The translations under genes were made by a program, and so were the position numbers. A stretch of DNA of 64,000 nucleotides, taken from Simmondsia chinensis (Eukaryota; Streptophyta; Magnoliopsida; Caryophyllales; Simmondsiaceae). Below are positions 54,650 to 64,000 of the stretch, in pieces. The notes under the pieces were generated by a model, which saw nothing but the letters and a program-made list of their open reading frames with translations, was not told where the DNA came from and ran no database searches. Location: positions 16,119,387 through 16,183,386 of the forward strand of contig JAGTTD010000014.1 in assembly GCA_018398585.1 (NCBI GenBank), given 5' to 3'. How positions within the stretch are numbered: the first letter of the stretch is position 1; the number at the start of each line of letters is the position of its first letter.

Positions 54650-55300
54650 AAAAAAAGCTTTTAAATAAAAAATTGTAGAAAAGACCGTCCTTATTCCTTT
54701 TATTTGCAACACCATTTTGCTGCGGTGTAACATGAGCAGAAAGCTGAGATCTTATCTCATTTTGCAGTTTGGAACTCTAGAAATTCACCCGAAAAATATT
54801 CACCATCTCGATCTGATCGAAGTGACTTAACTTGTTTACCTAATAGCTTTTAAAATTCAACTTTGTACTCTTTGAACTTTACAAAAGAGTCTGTTAATGT
54901 CTAATTAGGTAAACATATCCATGCCATGAGTAATCATCACTAAATGTGGTTAAGTACTCATACCCACCTCTTGCCTGAACATGTATTGGTCCACATACAT
55001 CTATATGAACCAGCTCAAGCAAGCCACCAACCCTGTTTTCATTACTATTAAAGACAGACTTGGTCATCTTTCTTTCTTTGCAGGATTTGCAGACTGGTAA
55101 TGACCTCAAGTTCAAAACCTCTATCAGTCCATCTTTTACCAGTCTTTGGATCCTGTTTAAATTAATGTGACCTAAACGTTGGTGCCATGTGTAGGCAATA
55201 TCCCTTTCAAGGTGTTTTCTTTTAAAAAATTGAACAAGTGAACTTACGTTCGATTCATTTAAACAATTACAATAGTTTTGATAAGGAAATAACATGAATA
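54650..55300 (-). pseudogene. Copia-3 integrase, N-terminal part
   Basis: ORF 55295-54894 contains TWHQRLGHINLNRIQRLVKD, PVCKSCKERKMTKSVF (an intact C-x2-C), LLELVHIDVCGPIHVQARGG and TFSDDYSWHGYVYL. The first catalytic Asp (VHIDVCGP) is present here, unlike in copia-2. Downstream parts continue in broken frames to about 54650, including the complement of ACACCGCAGCAAAATGG (P-Q-Q-N-G box). Confidence 0.8.
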
Positions 55301-55639
55301 AATAATTTATTCATGTACATGTGCAAATAAACAATTCATTTCTCATATAAAAATTTTCATGATCAAAATCAATTGAATAACAATTATCCATTAACCGAAA
55401 TGCAAAAATCAAATTCCTGTATAGCAAAAGTTTAAATAATCAATCATTTAAAACAAAACTCTATTACTAAAGTCTAAGCTAACATCTCCTACACTTAAGA
55501 CCACTATTATTGCATTGTCCCTGACCATCAGGTACAACACCCATCGCGTAAGCTTTAGCCTAGCCTGAGCTCCTGTAACATATTATAGATATGGTCAGTT
55601 GAACCTGAGTCCACCCACCAGGAAACTGGTGGACTTTCA

Positions 55640-55960
55640 ACTGTGCATGACTCAACTAAGTGAGATATCAACATACCTTCACCAGATGACTTAGCAATCT
55701 TTGTAGGAAGAGTAGCTATGTACTTAGTGTAGTTTCTTCCCCAGTGGCCTAGTTTTCTTACAAAAGAAACACTTTTCTTTTGCTGACTTCCTTATGGACT
55801 TGGTTGCTACAATAACAACCTTGCCATTTCCTTTCTTTGTAGCAGGTCCCTTGTGAGTAATAACCAAGTCTAACTTATTTTTCAAGGCAAAGTAATTTGG
55901 TTCAGTGAGTACATTATGTATTTAAAATCAAGTAAAGTTTGCCAGCCCTATCCATATAAA
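55640..55960 (-). pseudogene. Copia-3 gag remnant
   Basis: Short broken pieces match copia-2 gag: the zinc-knuckle region around 55740-55790 (complement of CTTACAAAAGAAACACTTTT) and a Lys-rich linker at 55800-55850. The N-terminal part near 55870-55930 resembles the NYF/W-x-L-D region. Most of gag is missing. Confidence 0.65.
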
Positions 55961-56570
55961 ATATTGTAAATGCAAACATATGTATAATTGTCTAACAAGA
56001 GTCATGTATAATACATTGATATGTATTCTTTCAATTTAGCATACAAAATAAGTCAGATATCCCCCAAACTGTACTATCATGCATACAATGATGACCCAAA
56101 CACATCACTCCTTACTCCCCAGCAGCGAGGTCGCACGAAGCTAGTTCAGGTGAGAACTATTCTCAAATAACCTGTTTGCTTATAACTCTTACTAAATATG
56201 ATTAACTCACCACTTTACCTTAGTCTCTAACATGACACAACAGAGCTCCTCGGGGAGGCTAATGCATCACGCTAGTCAAGTGTAAACCATTACCTAAACC
56301 TCTATACAAATGCACGAAATACTCCACGGCAGTATGGTGGCATCGCTTCTTTGCACTTTGGGTTATCCTAAAGAAGTCTAACCCTGTAATCTGCAAACCA
56401 ACATCCTCCGCAGGGAGGTCTATCGATCTACTATACTGTGAGACCGGTAATGGAGACCGTGACGTTACAACAATTGGAACCTCGCTCCCACTTGATTTTT
56501 ATAACCAGTGGTTTTTAATTAAGTTGCATTTACAACATAGATTATCTCATAATACCCTTTAGAATCTCAT
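55960..56570 (-). other. Copia-3 leader, non-repetitive part
   Basis: Aligns with the two separated pieces of the copia-2 leader (41230-41493 and 48559-48790). No coding content. Confidence 0.6.
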
Positions 56571-56890
56571 TCTAAGATTAACCAAAATTAATTAATTAAT
56601 TAATTTAAAAATAATACCAACATTTAATTTGGATTATCACATAATCTACTTTTCAAATTCTGATTTTAAAATTAAATTAAAAATAATTTTATTTAAAATC
56701 AATAGCGATTTTGTGCTTAGACTATCCCATAGCCTATTTTAGTATCTTATTCTAAAATAATATCAAATAACTTTTATATAAAATAACACTGATTTACAAC
56801 TTAAATTATCTCATAATTTAATTTAGAATCTCATTCTAAAAGAAAATTAATTAATAAAATAATTAATTTATAATTATTATGTAAATCAGC
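56571..56890. repeat. Leader tandem array 1 in copia-3
   Basis: Four to five degenerate units containing ATTATCTCATAAT...TTAGAATCTCATTCTAAA, spaced roughly 65-80 bp. ATTCTAA/TTAGAAT pairs make each unit partly palindromic. Confidence 0.6.
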
Positions 56891-57014
56891 ACTAACGCCT
56901 ACATGTCCCAAAAATAAAAAAAATTTAAAATTTTTTTAATTGCTGATGTCTGCACTGACGTCAGATGTCATATGCTGACATCAGCGTCCGCTGATAAATT
57001 TTTTTTTTAATTTT

Positions 57015-57205
57015 AAAAAAATTGAATCTCTAATCTCATTAAATCAATTTTATTTGATTTAGTATAAAATAATTAAATCTAATCTCATTAGATCAAATTT
57101 ATTAAATTTTATAAAAATTAATTGAATCTAATCTCGTTAGATCAATTTTATCCATTACTAAAAATATTTGAATCTAATCTTATTAGATCAATTTTGTCCA
57201 ATTTC
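57015..57205. repeat. Leader tandem array 2 in copia-3
   Basis: Four units with the core GAATCTAATCTCATTAGATC followed by AATTTTAT, about 50-60 bp apart. The core is a TCTAATCTCATTAGA palindrome. Confidence 0.7.
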
Positions 57206-57279
57206 GTAAATCATGATTGAGAACGTACAATCGCATTATACGAACACCATAATAGCAAACTTATGGGTTGTTCCGAATT

Positions 57280-57665
57280 AACAATTTAAACAATTTATAT
57301 CGTTACCTTCAATCAATCAAATTAACTTTTAATTAATTAAGGATTTAAACAATTCAAATATTTACCTTATATAATCTTAATTAACAATTAAATCATTAAC
57401 GACTTAAACAATTTAAATCATTACTTGAAGCAATCTGATTAACTACTAATTCATTAACAATTTAAACAATTTGAATCGTTACTTTAAATAACCTAGTTAA
57501 CTATTAACTCTTTTAACTGATTTAAACAATTTAAAATGATACTTTAAAACAATCTAATTAACAATTAATTACATTAATGATTCAAACAATTTAAATCACA
57601 AATGAAAATAATCATCTCAATTTATTATTAATTCTTTTTGATTTAAACAATTTCAACCGAACCTT
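57280..57665. repeat. Leader tandem array 3 in copia-3
   Basis: About six units of roughly 60-65 bp with AATTAACAATTAATTCATTAA...GATTTAAACAATTTAAAT...TACTT. Strongly AT-rich; no coding. Confidence 0.7.
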
Positions 57666-57793
57666 CAAATTAAACTAACTTTCCATCTTAATAAAATCTC
57701 TATTTTATTAAATCGCAAATCTATTTATTTCGATCTTATTATACTTAGTCATGTATATTATGAATGTAATTAGAGGCTGGCTATGATACCAAT

Positions 57794-60045
57794 TGTTGGA
57801 AAAAACATAAAAACTTTGTTTGAAAATAAACTCTGATGCCGATTATTGGGTTCACAGTTCTCAACTACGGTCACAATAATAGGCACCTATTAGAACACTT
57901 AGAGTAGGAGACTTTTCTCTTTGTCTAAGCCTCCGGTCGGGGAGTCGTGCTTCGTGACACCTCACGTGCGAGAGTTCCCGGGAATAGGTTTATCTCTATA
58001 AACCCTTTGCCCTAATACCGGTTACTGGGATGAATTTCAAAAATTCTGCCCTAAGTTTACACAGCGGATAACTCTAAACCTAAGGTCGATTTGAAATTCC
58101 TAATTTTAAATCTACTGACTTAAATTCATAATTTAAATCAACAAATCTAAATTCTTAATTTAGATCTATAGGCCTTTTACTCTAATACATATATAACAAT
58201 ACATAAACTTAAATAGGTATAATAATAAATACTGTAAATAAATAGAAAAGCGAAAACTAAAAGAAAAGGAAAAAAGAACATACCTGAAATAGTTCCAATA
58301 AAAGAATAACAAGAAAGACAATAATATTCTTCAAAATTGAGACCCCGAGACCTTCTACGCAATGACCTCGAACTGCCCAGAGGGTGGGATCCAAAAAAAA
58401 TTAAAATGAGGAAAGAAAAATTTTAACAGAAATTTTTCTCTCCAATTAGGTCTCCGAAACAGTTTCAGAAACTCTAAAGAAATATTTCAACTTCGATGCC
58501 AAACCACGGAATAAGCCCCTCTATTTATAGGAATATACTGGAGCGAAAAAAATCTAATTTTTCGATGTGGGAACCGCCAGTTAACATCAAAACGCGTCAT
58601 TTCATTTAAAAAACAGCTCAAAACGCCACGTTTTGAAACAGTGCAAACCACCTGTTAGGGCCTGTCACCACGTGCCACGTGTCGCGGCCTTATTGGCTGA
58701 TGCGGGCGCACGCGGATCTCCCCCTGTGTCTCCAGCACATGACACGTGTCACGTTCTGGTTGGTCCATCCGTGAAAACACAGATCGCGAGACCTGTGCAG
58801 TTCTTTTCGTATTTTTTTTATAATAATTTTTGCTTTGTTTCCCACGTTTGAAAATTCATCTTGTGAACTTTAATTTTCAAAGTTATTTTATTTTATAATT
58901 TTTAACTTTTATTCATCTCATGAATAATGTTTGGCAAAATTAATTTACCCATCTTATGGATAAATAATTTATCTCATGAATTCTTTAATATTTTTTCAAT
59001 GGCAATAAATATAGCGGCTTGCGCAGGGACCTCTGGAACAATTTAAATCTAGCTCCAAATGAGTTAAATTAATCATCTCATGAAATAATTTAATTACCAT
59101 TTAAGGAGACTTAATTCCACTTAATAAATCTCACTGCACTCCAGACTTAAATTATTTATTCAATATCTCCCTAATAGACTGTATTGATGACAATAACCCC
59201 TCCACAAGATGTCCATGACAAGGGATAAATATAACCACTACCATTATCCTTCTCACAGCTTCTCCATTAGTTATCGACTCGCCCTTCACTGAATAATTCA
59301 TTTACACTTGAACGCATTCATAGTATAAATTCCAAATGTCAAACACTTAGAATACTTTGGCCAAAGTTTTCGAACTATTCAAATATTTGCGAATCAACTA
59401 AGGGGACATCTGTATCTCATAAGAGACTGTAGATTTCTTATTGAATACCTGATCCTTGTCACACTTCACGCAACTACCCAATGTACCTGGGATTTCAGTC
59501 ATTTGTTTAGACCTTACTTATAGTGCACCAAAGTAACTAACGCTCCTTTCACAAGTCCAGAATACCCTCGGGATTTAGAGTCATCGTTCAAACAGTACAA
59601 CGTGAATCACTCATCTCTGATAGTAGTCAAGAAACAAGTAACCCACATGGTCCAGCTCAGTGTGTCAATCTTATTAAACACACTAACTTAACACTTTTGG
59701 ATCTCCATCCACATGACAAAGACAAGTCATCTAATGTGTCATGTTATAGTCTTAACATACAAGTGGTCCAGACTTATTTTCGACTATGAGTCTTTCAAAC
59801 AACAATCTATACCATTTGTTCCAAGTCTATCTGTGGCTTAGTCTCATAAACCACTTAGAAGAAACATGTAAATTATAGTCTGAGGACTACACCCATCTCA
59901 TGAATGTCTCCCAAAAGAAAATCACATGTAGTATAAATGCTCACATTCATAAATTTAACTAGAAAATGACTGGAACTTTAATTATATTAATAATTAAAAT
60001 AATATATCTAGAATAAATCTAGATTTCAGGACATTATTCCTAGCA
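57794..60045 (-). repeat. Copia-3 5' LTR
   Basis: TGTTGGAAAAAACAT...TTCCTAGCA, 2252 bp. Its first ~230 bp are absent from copia-2. GGCACGTGG-like boxes (CACGTGCCACGTGTC near 58670) lie within. Confidence 0.88.
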
Positions 60046-60050
60046 GGCCC

Positions 60051-60274
60051 ATTAGAGGGCGCCTTTCCTGAGCCACCCATTCTAGGGCGCTCGTTATGGG
60101 GCACCCCTCATAGGTCACCCATTTGTGCTTGGCAGGTGGAAATATAGACATAATAGCCCCCCACTTTTCGAGTAAAACTTATTTACTTGAAAAGTGTATT
60201 CCTATGAATAGCTGTCCACCATGTCTTGCTACTTTCACTACTTGCTTTACACTTTTTCTTAATTTACACTCCAA
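60051..60274. other. Continuation of the host sequence with GGGCGCC words
   Basis: 60051-60130 repeats GGGCGC/GGGGCACCCC/GGTCACCC words, continuing the minisatellite cut at 51296. Beyond it the sequence is plain, up to the F-box pseudogene. Confidence 0.5.
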
Positions 60275-61460
60275 TAGGAGTTCTCCCCGAAGATGCTCTT
60301 TTGATTGTATTTTCCTGGCTTCCGGCTAAGATTTTGTGTTGGTTTCGTCTTGTTTCCTAGTTTCTTCGGAGACTCTTCCTTCCATACGATTTTGTAAAAG
60401 AGCAGGGCTTAAACTATTTTAAACGACTTGTAGACGATATTTCAATACGGAATGGCCATTGGCCTCCCTATGGATGCTACGTGGAGTCTTATGCATTAAT
60501 TGGCTCCTATCCTTCCTTTTGCGTGCCTATAGAGCCTTTGGGGTTTTTGTCAGATGAGAAGGAAATAGTGAGCATGAGTAATGGTTTGATTTTATGTCGG
60601 GATACACCTTATTTTGGATCCTTAGGTTTAGAGGAATGTCATGAGGTTACCTAAACCTATCTGCTTGTTTTTCTCACTAATGAATTTCAATTTTTGGGTT
60701 CTTCTTTGAAAATAGTTTTTGCTTGTGTTGATGATGCTTTGCTGTACACGTTCAACTATCACATATTCCTCTTTGTTTTCAACATGGATGTAACCTTTAG
60801 AGAAGATCAATGACCTCAGATGGACTGGTACTCCGTGTATTGCTTTGATCACAGTGCTTGGAGATATAAGACCCTTATATGCACTGGTGGTGGCTCGATA
60901 GATTTTATGAAATTAGTGCTTTGCGGCGACATTTTGTATTTTATTTCTAAATGTAGTAAAGCATTTAATGTCCTTATTTTTATCCTTACTTGGTGGCTTG
61001 GGATATAGTAGAGGATTCTAAGTACTTGGTGTTCTTGTCATCTCATGTTCAAAATGAGGCTATTCATTGCAAATCTTTAGGTTTTTTTTGTTTCGAAGGT
61101 GGTTTATGTTTAGCTTCTCTTCATGGTTTGGCTCTTACTTTATGGATATTTGAAGATAAGTGGGACCTTGACTCCTGGGTTTTGTTTCGTAATATATATT
61201 TTTTTATATATGGCATCCCGATGGACAGCGAAGCGTTGGGATTACTGGATATCTAGTTACTGACCATCACCTAATCTTTTCTACTAATTTCAAGGTTTAC
61301 TATTACCATTTCTCGGGTTCTGAACATCGAACACCTAAAGAGATATGCCCGCATGGTTATGGCAAATGGGCATGTCTTCGAGCCTATTTGGGCTGTTCCC
61401 ATCCTTGTGTCTCTTCCATAGTTTCTCAAGGGTTGCTCTACGGCCATCTCCCCTAGCATA
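60275..61460 (+). pseudogene. F-box protein with F-box-associated-type C-terminus, broken
   Basis: The frame at 60275-60360 encodes VLPEDALLIVFSWLPAKIL then RFRLVS-like WFRLVS, a recognisable F-box. It meets a TAG and continues in the same frame with FLRRLFLPYDFVKEQGLNYF to VSMSNGLILCRDTPYF (the 'SNGLLLCRD' turn of F-box-associated proteins) and stops at 60654. Two frameshifts lead to VYCFDHSAWRYKTLICTGG with FMKLVLCGDILYF (60820-61008) and CFEGGLCLASLHGLALTLWI (60990-61256). A further shift gives VYYYHFSGSEHRTPKEICPH, ending near 61460. Order and spacing follow a ~390-residue plant F-box protein; multiple breaks show it is dead. Such proteins would be SCF substrate adaptors. Subfamily not identified. 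Confidence 0.65.
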
Positions 61461-61929
61461 TTTGAGGATCAATGTTGGCGTGACTTTTGGATGTAGGGCT
61501 GTGTTTTTGTATATCTTTGTTTTTGGGTTTTCCTTTTTTTTTTTTTTTTAAGTATTGTGTCTTTTGTCATTGATCGATGTATATTAATAATAGTTTTTAT
61601 TCTTGTAGCATATTTCAGACAGTTTGTTTTTTGCTAGTGTTCCTAGCTTGTAAATTTAAATGCCAAGGCATATAATAAAGTTCCTTGACCGCCCTTTTCC
61701 TGTTAAAGCTTGGTAGCTCTTAATTTAATTGCTTGTCTGAAATTCCTAATGTCGGATGCCCCTTTTATTTCAGATCCGAGGGTACTTAATCGTGCTTCTT
61801 CATTTAACTATTATTTAAAATTTTTATTTGAGATACAGGGGGTGTATTGTCATTCTCTTTTTGAATAATAACTACAAGAGCTATTTCGAATTTGAGATTA
61901 TGTATTGTAAATTTTTACTTACAAAGGCT
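61461..61929. other. Spacer after the F-box pseudogene
   Basis: T-rich, with a T-run near 61532-61548. No gene seen. Confidence 0.4.
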
Positions 61930-62360
61930 TTCTTAAGTTTATGATTATGTAGTGCATCCCACAGTTTCGTAGCGATTTTTCGAATTTTAGATTTGCGCAG
62001 TGCAGCCCCCTGTTTCATAGAGATTTTTTCGAATTTGAGATTTGCGTAGTGCGGCCCCCTATTTCAAGGAGATTTTTTAGAATTTAAGCTTTGCTTAGTG
62101 TAGCCCCCTATTTCGCAGCTATTTTTTAGAATTTGAGATTTTCATAGTGCAGCCCCCTATTTTGTAGCGATTTTTTCGAATTTGAGATTTACGTAGTACA
62201 GCCCCCTATTTTGTAGTGATTTTTTGAATTTGAGATTTGCATAGTGCAACCCTCTATTTCGTAGGACTTTTCGAATTTGAGATTTGAGTAGTGCAGCGCC
62301 TTGTTTCGTAGTGACTTTTTCGATTTTGAGATTTGCTTAGTGTAGGCCCCTATTTGCGTG
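61930..62360. repeat. ~50-bp minisatellite A
   Basis: About nine degenerate copies of GATTTTTTCGAATTTGAGAT followed by TTGCGTAGTGCAGCCCCCTATTTCGTAGC-like sequence, spaced about 48-55 bp. No coding potential. Confidence 0.85.
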
Positions 62361-62429
62361 ACGCTTGGGTGTGCTACCTGCGTTGCCCTATTATGCTTAT
62401 CTTACATGGTTGCTTAAAATAGTCCATCT

Positions 62430-62800
62430 TGGTTGGTTCTCTTGCTTTTTGCTCGCCTATTTCGTGATTCACCTATTTATACTGTTCACCTTTTTCGTGA
62501 TTCGCCCATTCTTTGTCGGCTACTTGGTTGTCCACCTATTTCTTGATTCACCCATCTTTAGTCACCTACTTCGCTGTTCACTATTTTGAGATTCGCCCAT
62601 CTTTGGTTGCCTATCTTTGGTCGCCTACTTGGTTGTTCGCCTATTTTGTGATTTGCCCATCTTTGGTTACCTACGTCACTATTCACCTATTTCGAGATTT
62701 GCCCATCTTTGCTCGCCTACTTCATGTTCGCCTATTTCGAGATTCGTCGACTTTTGGTCACCTACTTCGTTGCTTGCCCATTTCTGGTTAACTTTCGCTA
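62430..62800. repeat. ~50-bp minisatellite B, different sequence
   Basis: About seven degenerate copies built from GCCTATTTCGAGATTCGCC, CATCTTTGGTCGCC and TACTTCGTTGTTC. It creates overlapping false open frames full of Phe/Ser/Leu. It shares no clear motif with minisatellite A beyond TATTTCG. Confidence 0.8.
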
Positions 62801-63784
62801 TAATCTCCTTAATTGCAATTTGTACTCTACTCTACGCACTCCAACCGGTTATTTACTTTCACATATATATAATGTCTTCCTTTGAATTTTGACCCAATCT
62901 TTGTCTTTTTGAGTTGTGTTGGGAGCCTTGGCTCTCCATTCTTCCATCTAACTCGTTTTTTGCACGCGTTTTCTCCTCTCGTCTCTATCCTCTTTTTATT
63001 ATTGCTGGCTCTATTTTTAACTCTCGAAATTTTGGGTACATCAATCTTTGAAGGTATTTCCTTATCTTCTCTTTCGCCCTTTCGGATTTTCTTGGGTTTA
63101 TATGCTTGAGTTTGCCATTTCTACAAAATTGAAGGCGTAATTGGTGCACGGTGGATTTGATTTCTAGCAGTGTGGTTATGTAGCAACTAAAATTTTGATT
63201 TGGAGATCCTTCTAAAGTTGGTAGCTGGTATAGGCTTTGAAATCATTGGGAATTCGGTTCCCCAAAGTTATGGTTTTAGCTTAATACTTGGGTATTTTCA
63301 GTGGAACACTTGAAGGATTGTAGCGTGTGTTTATAATTTTAAACCTTTGATTTTCTTAACTTGGGGTTGTAAATTTGACAAGTAAACTTGGTTGTTGTAG
63401 ATGTTTATGAGGAAATCAGGTCTATTTTACTTTCATGTAACAATTTAGTGACTCTCTCTTTTTTTGGGCTCTGTGAGTTTTTGGTGATCCGTTTTTTAAA
63501 AAGAGAAACGTTTGGAAAGGAGAGGTCAGTCAGGATTGATTTGAAAATCTCGAGACCAAGCAATAACTCATGTTTTTAGCATGCTCTGGAAAACCCAATA
63601 TTAACTGAGAAATTGGATGATCTTTTGCCACTTGTTATCTAGAGTGCTCCTATTTTCGCACCATTACTTTCGTCGACTTTTTCTTACTTTTGTCTCCAAT
63701 AATTTGCAGTTTCGAACACGTATGTTATCTTTGCTAGAATCTCTGTTATTGTACTTAATTAGAAAAGGTTTACTGTAGATTGAA
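62801..63784. other. Non-coding stretch upstream of the terminal open frame
   Basis: T-rich, intron- or leader-like. A TACTGTAG acceptor-type sequence ends at about 63778, six bases before the ATG at 63785. A donor candidate is GAAG|GTATTTCC near 63052. This could be a leader intron, but the sequence does not prove it. Confidence 0.35.
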
Positions 63785-64000
63785 ATGGTGCATGGAAGGG
63801 GTCGAGCGAGAAGTTTGATTCTACAGGCCCGCGAGGACAGCAGTGCTCCTTCAGACATCCCCCCTCATTTCCGGCCCCATGCAGCTATTTTTAATGTTAA
63901 TAACTTAGAACCCTACTTTCCCACCGTTGCGGGTACTAGGCCTTCGAAAAGATTTATTTATAAATATCGCGGGGAGGTAGGAGTCCTAGCTCTTCCAGAA
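63785..64000 (+). CDS. Unidentified open frame, leaves the window
   Basis: ATG at 63785 opens 72 codons with no stop before the end of the window. The start reads MVHGRGRARSLILQAREDS, then PPHFRPHAAIFNVNNLEPYF, TVAGTRPSKRFIYKYRGEVG and LALPE. The Arg/Gly-rich start is followed by a mixed, protein-like composition without low-complexity bias. I do not recognise it. A first coding exon after a leader intron or the gag start of an LTR element are both possible. Confidence 0.4.
   Translation, partial: MVHGRGRARSLILQAREDSSAPSDIPPHFRPHAAIFNVNNLEPYFPTVAGTRPSKRFIYKYRGEVGVLALPE

Larger units (their letters stand above)
51297..60045 (-). mobile_element. Copia element 3, full-length frame, internally decayed
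   Basis: Two 2.25-kb LTRs (51297-53551 and 57794-60045), Met-type primer site (GGCTATGATACCA, 57779-57791) and polypurine complement (ATCTCCCACTTGTCC, 53552-53566) define the element and its minus strand. Flanks CGCCC (51292-51296) and GGCCC (60046-60050) are a likely duplication with one change. Gag, integrase and RT remnants keep the copia order. Much of the RT is deleted. Confidence 0.88.

Noticed and set aside
62365..62892. Overlapping plus-strand frames rich in Phe, Ser and Leu
   Set aside because: They arise from minisatellite B in several frames and have no independent coding character.

Overview
The window is nuclear DNA of a flowering plant, most likely a eudicot. It has GT-AG introns, an F-box/kelch gene of the plant At1g55270 type, another F-box relic, and a dense load of Ty1/copia, Ty3/gypsy and RTE-type elements with plant-style Met-tRNA primer sites. 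The sequence alone does not name the species. Only two host genes look substantial, both in the first 13.5 kb. Most of the rest is transposable elements nested in one another.

Layout. 1-2640: decayed RTE-type LINE (minus strand). 3439-4691: three exons of a small plus-strand gene whose 5' end is missing. 4870-5238: a hAT-like non-autonomous element. 5957-13215 (minus): the F-box/kelch gene, with a 1251-bp exon 2 and a 63-bp exon 1 separated by a 5.9-kb intron. That intron holds an LTR element which itself carries a hAT-like element and two candidate solo LTRs. 13216-15563: AT-rich spacer with microsatellites. 15564-19357: copia element 1, with its gag split by a 1.8-kb solo LTR.

19425-35956 is built around a terminal-inverted-repeat element made of ~60-bp subrepeats ('Rep60'), present as two tandem units, A and B. 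Unit A contains an RTE tail, which contains Gypsy-A (minus), which contains Gypsy-B (plus). Unit B contains an LTR-plus-primer-site insertion, a small palindromic MITE and a solo LTR that carries another MITE copy. Target-site duplications or restored alignments support these steps.

36271-36898: a 5'-truncated RTE copy (plus). 37918-50707: copia element 2 (minus), split by non-autonomous LTR element D (41494-48553). D carries ~178-bp tandem repeats and is itself split by Gypsy-C (43346-47018), an internally deleted chromovirus-like element whose protease runs straight into a chromodomain-like tail. 51297-60045: copia element 3 (minus) with 2.25-kb LTRs. 60275-61460: a broken F-box gene. 61930-62800: two adjacent minisatellites. 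63785 to the end: an unidentified open frame that leaves the window.

The TE proteins are almost all disrupted by stops, frameshifts or loss of catalytic residues. The best candidate for something undescribed is Gypsy-C together with its host element D. The best supported gene-level result is the remote 21-codon first exon of the F-box/kelch gene.
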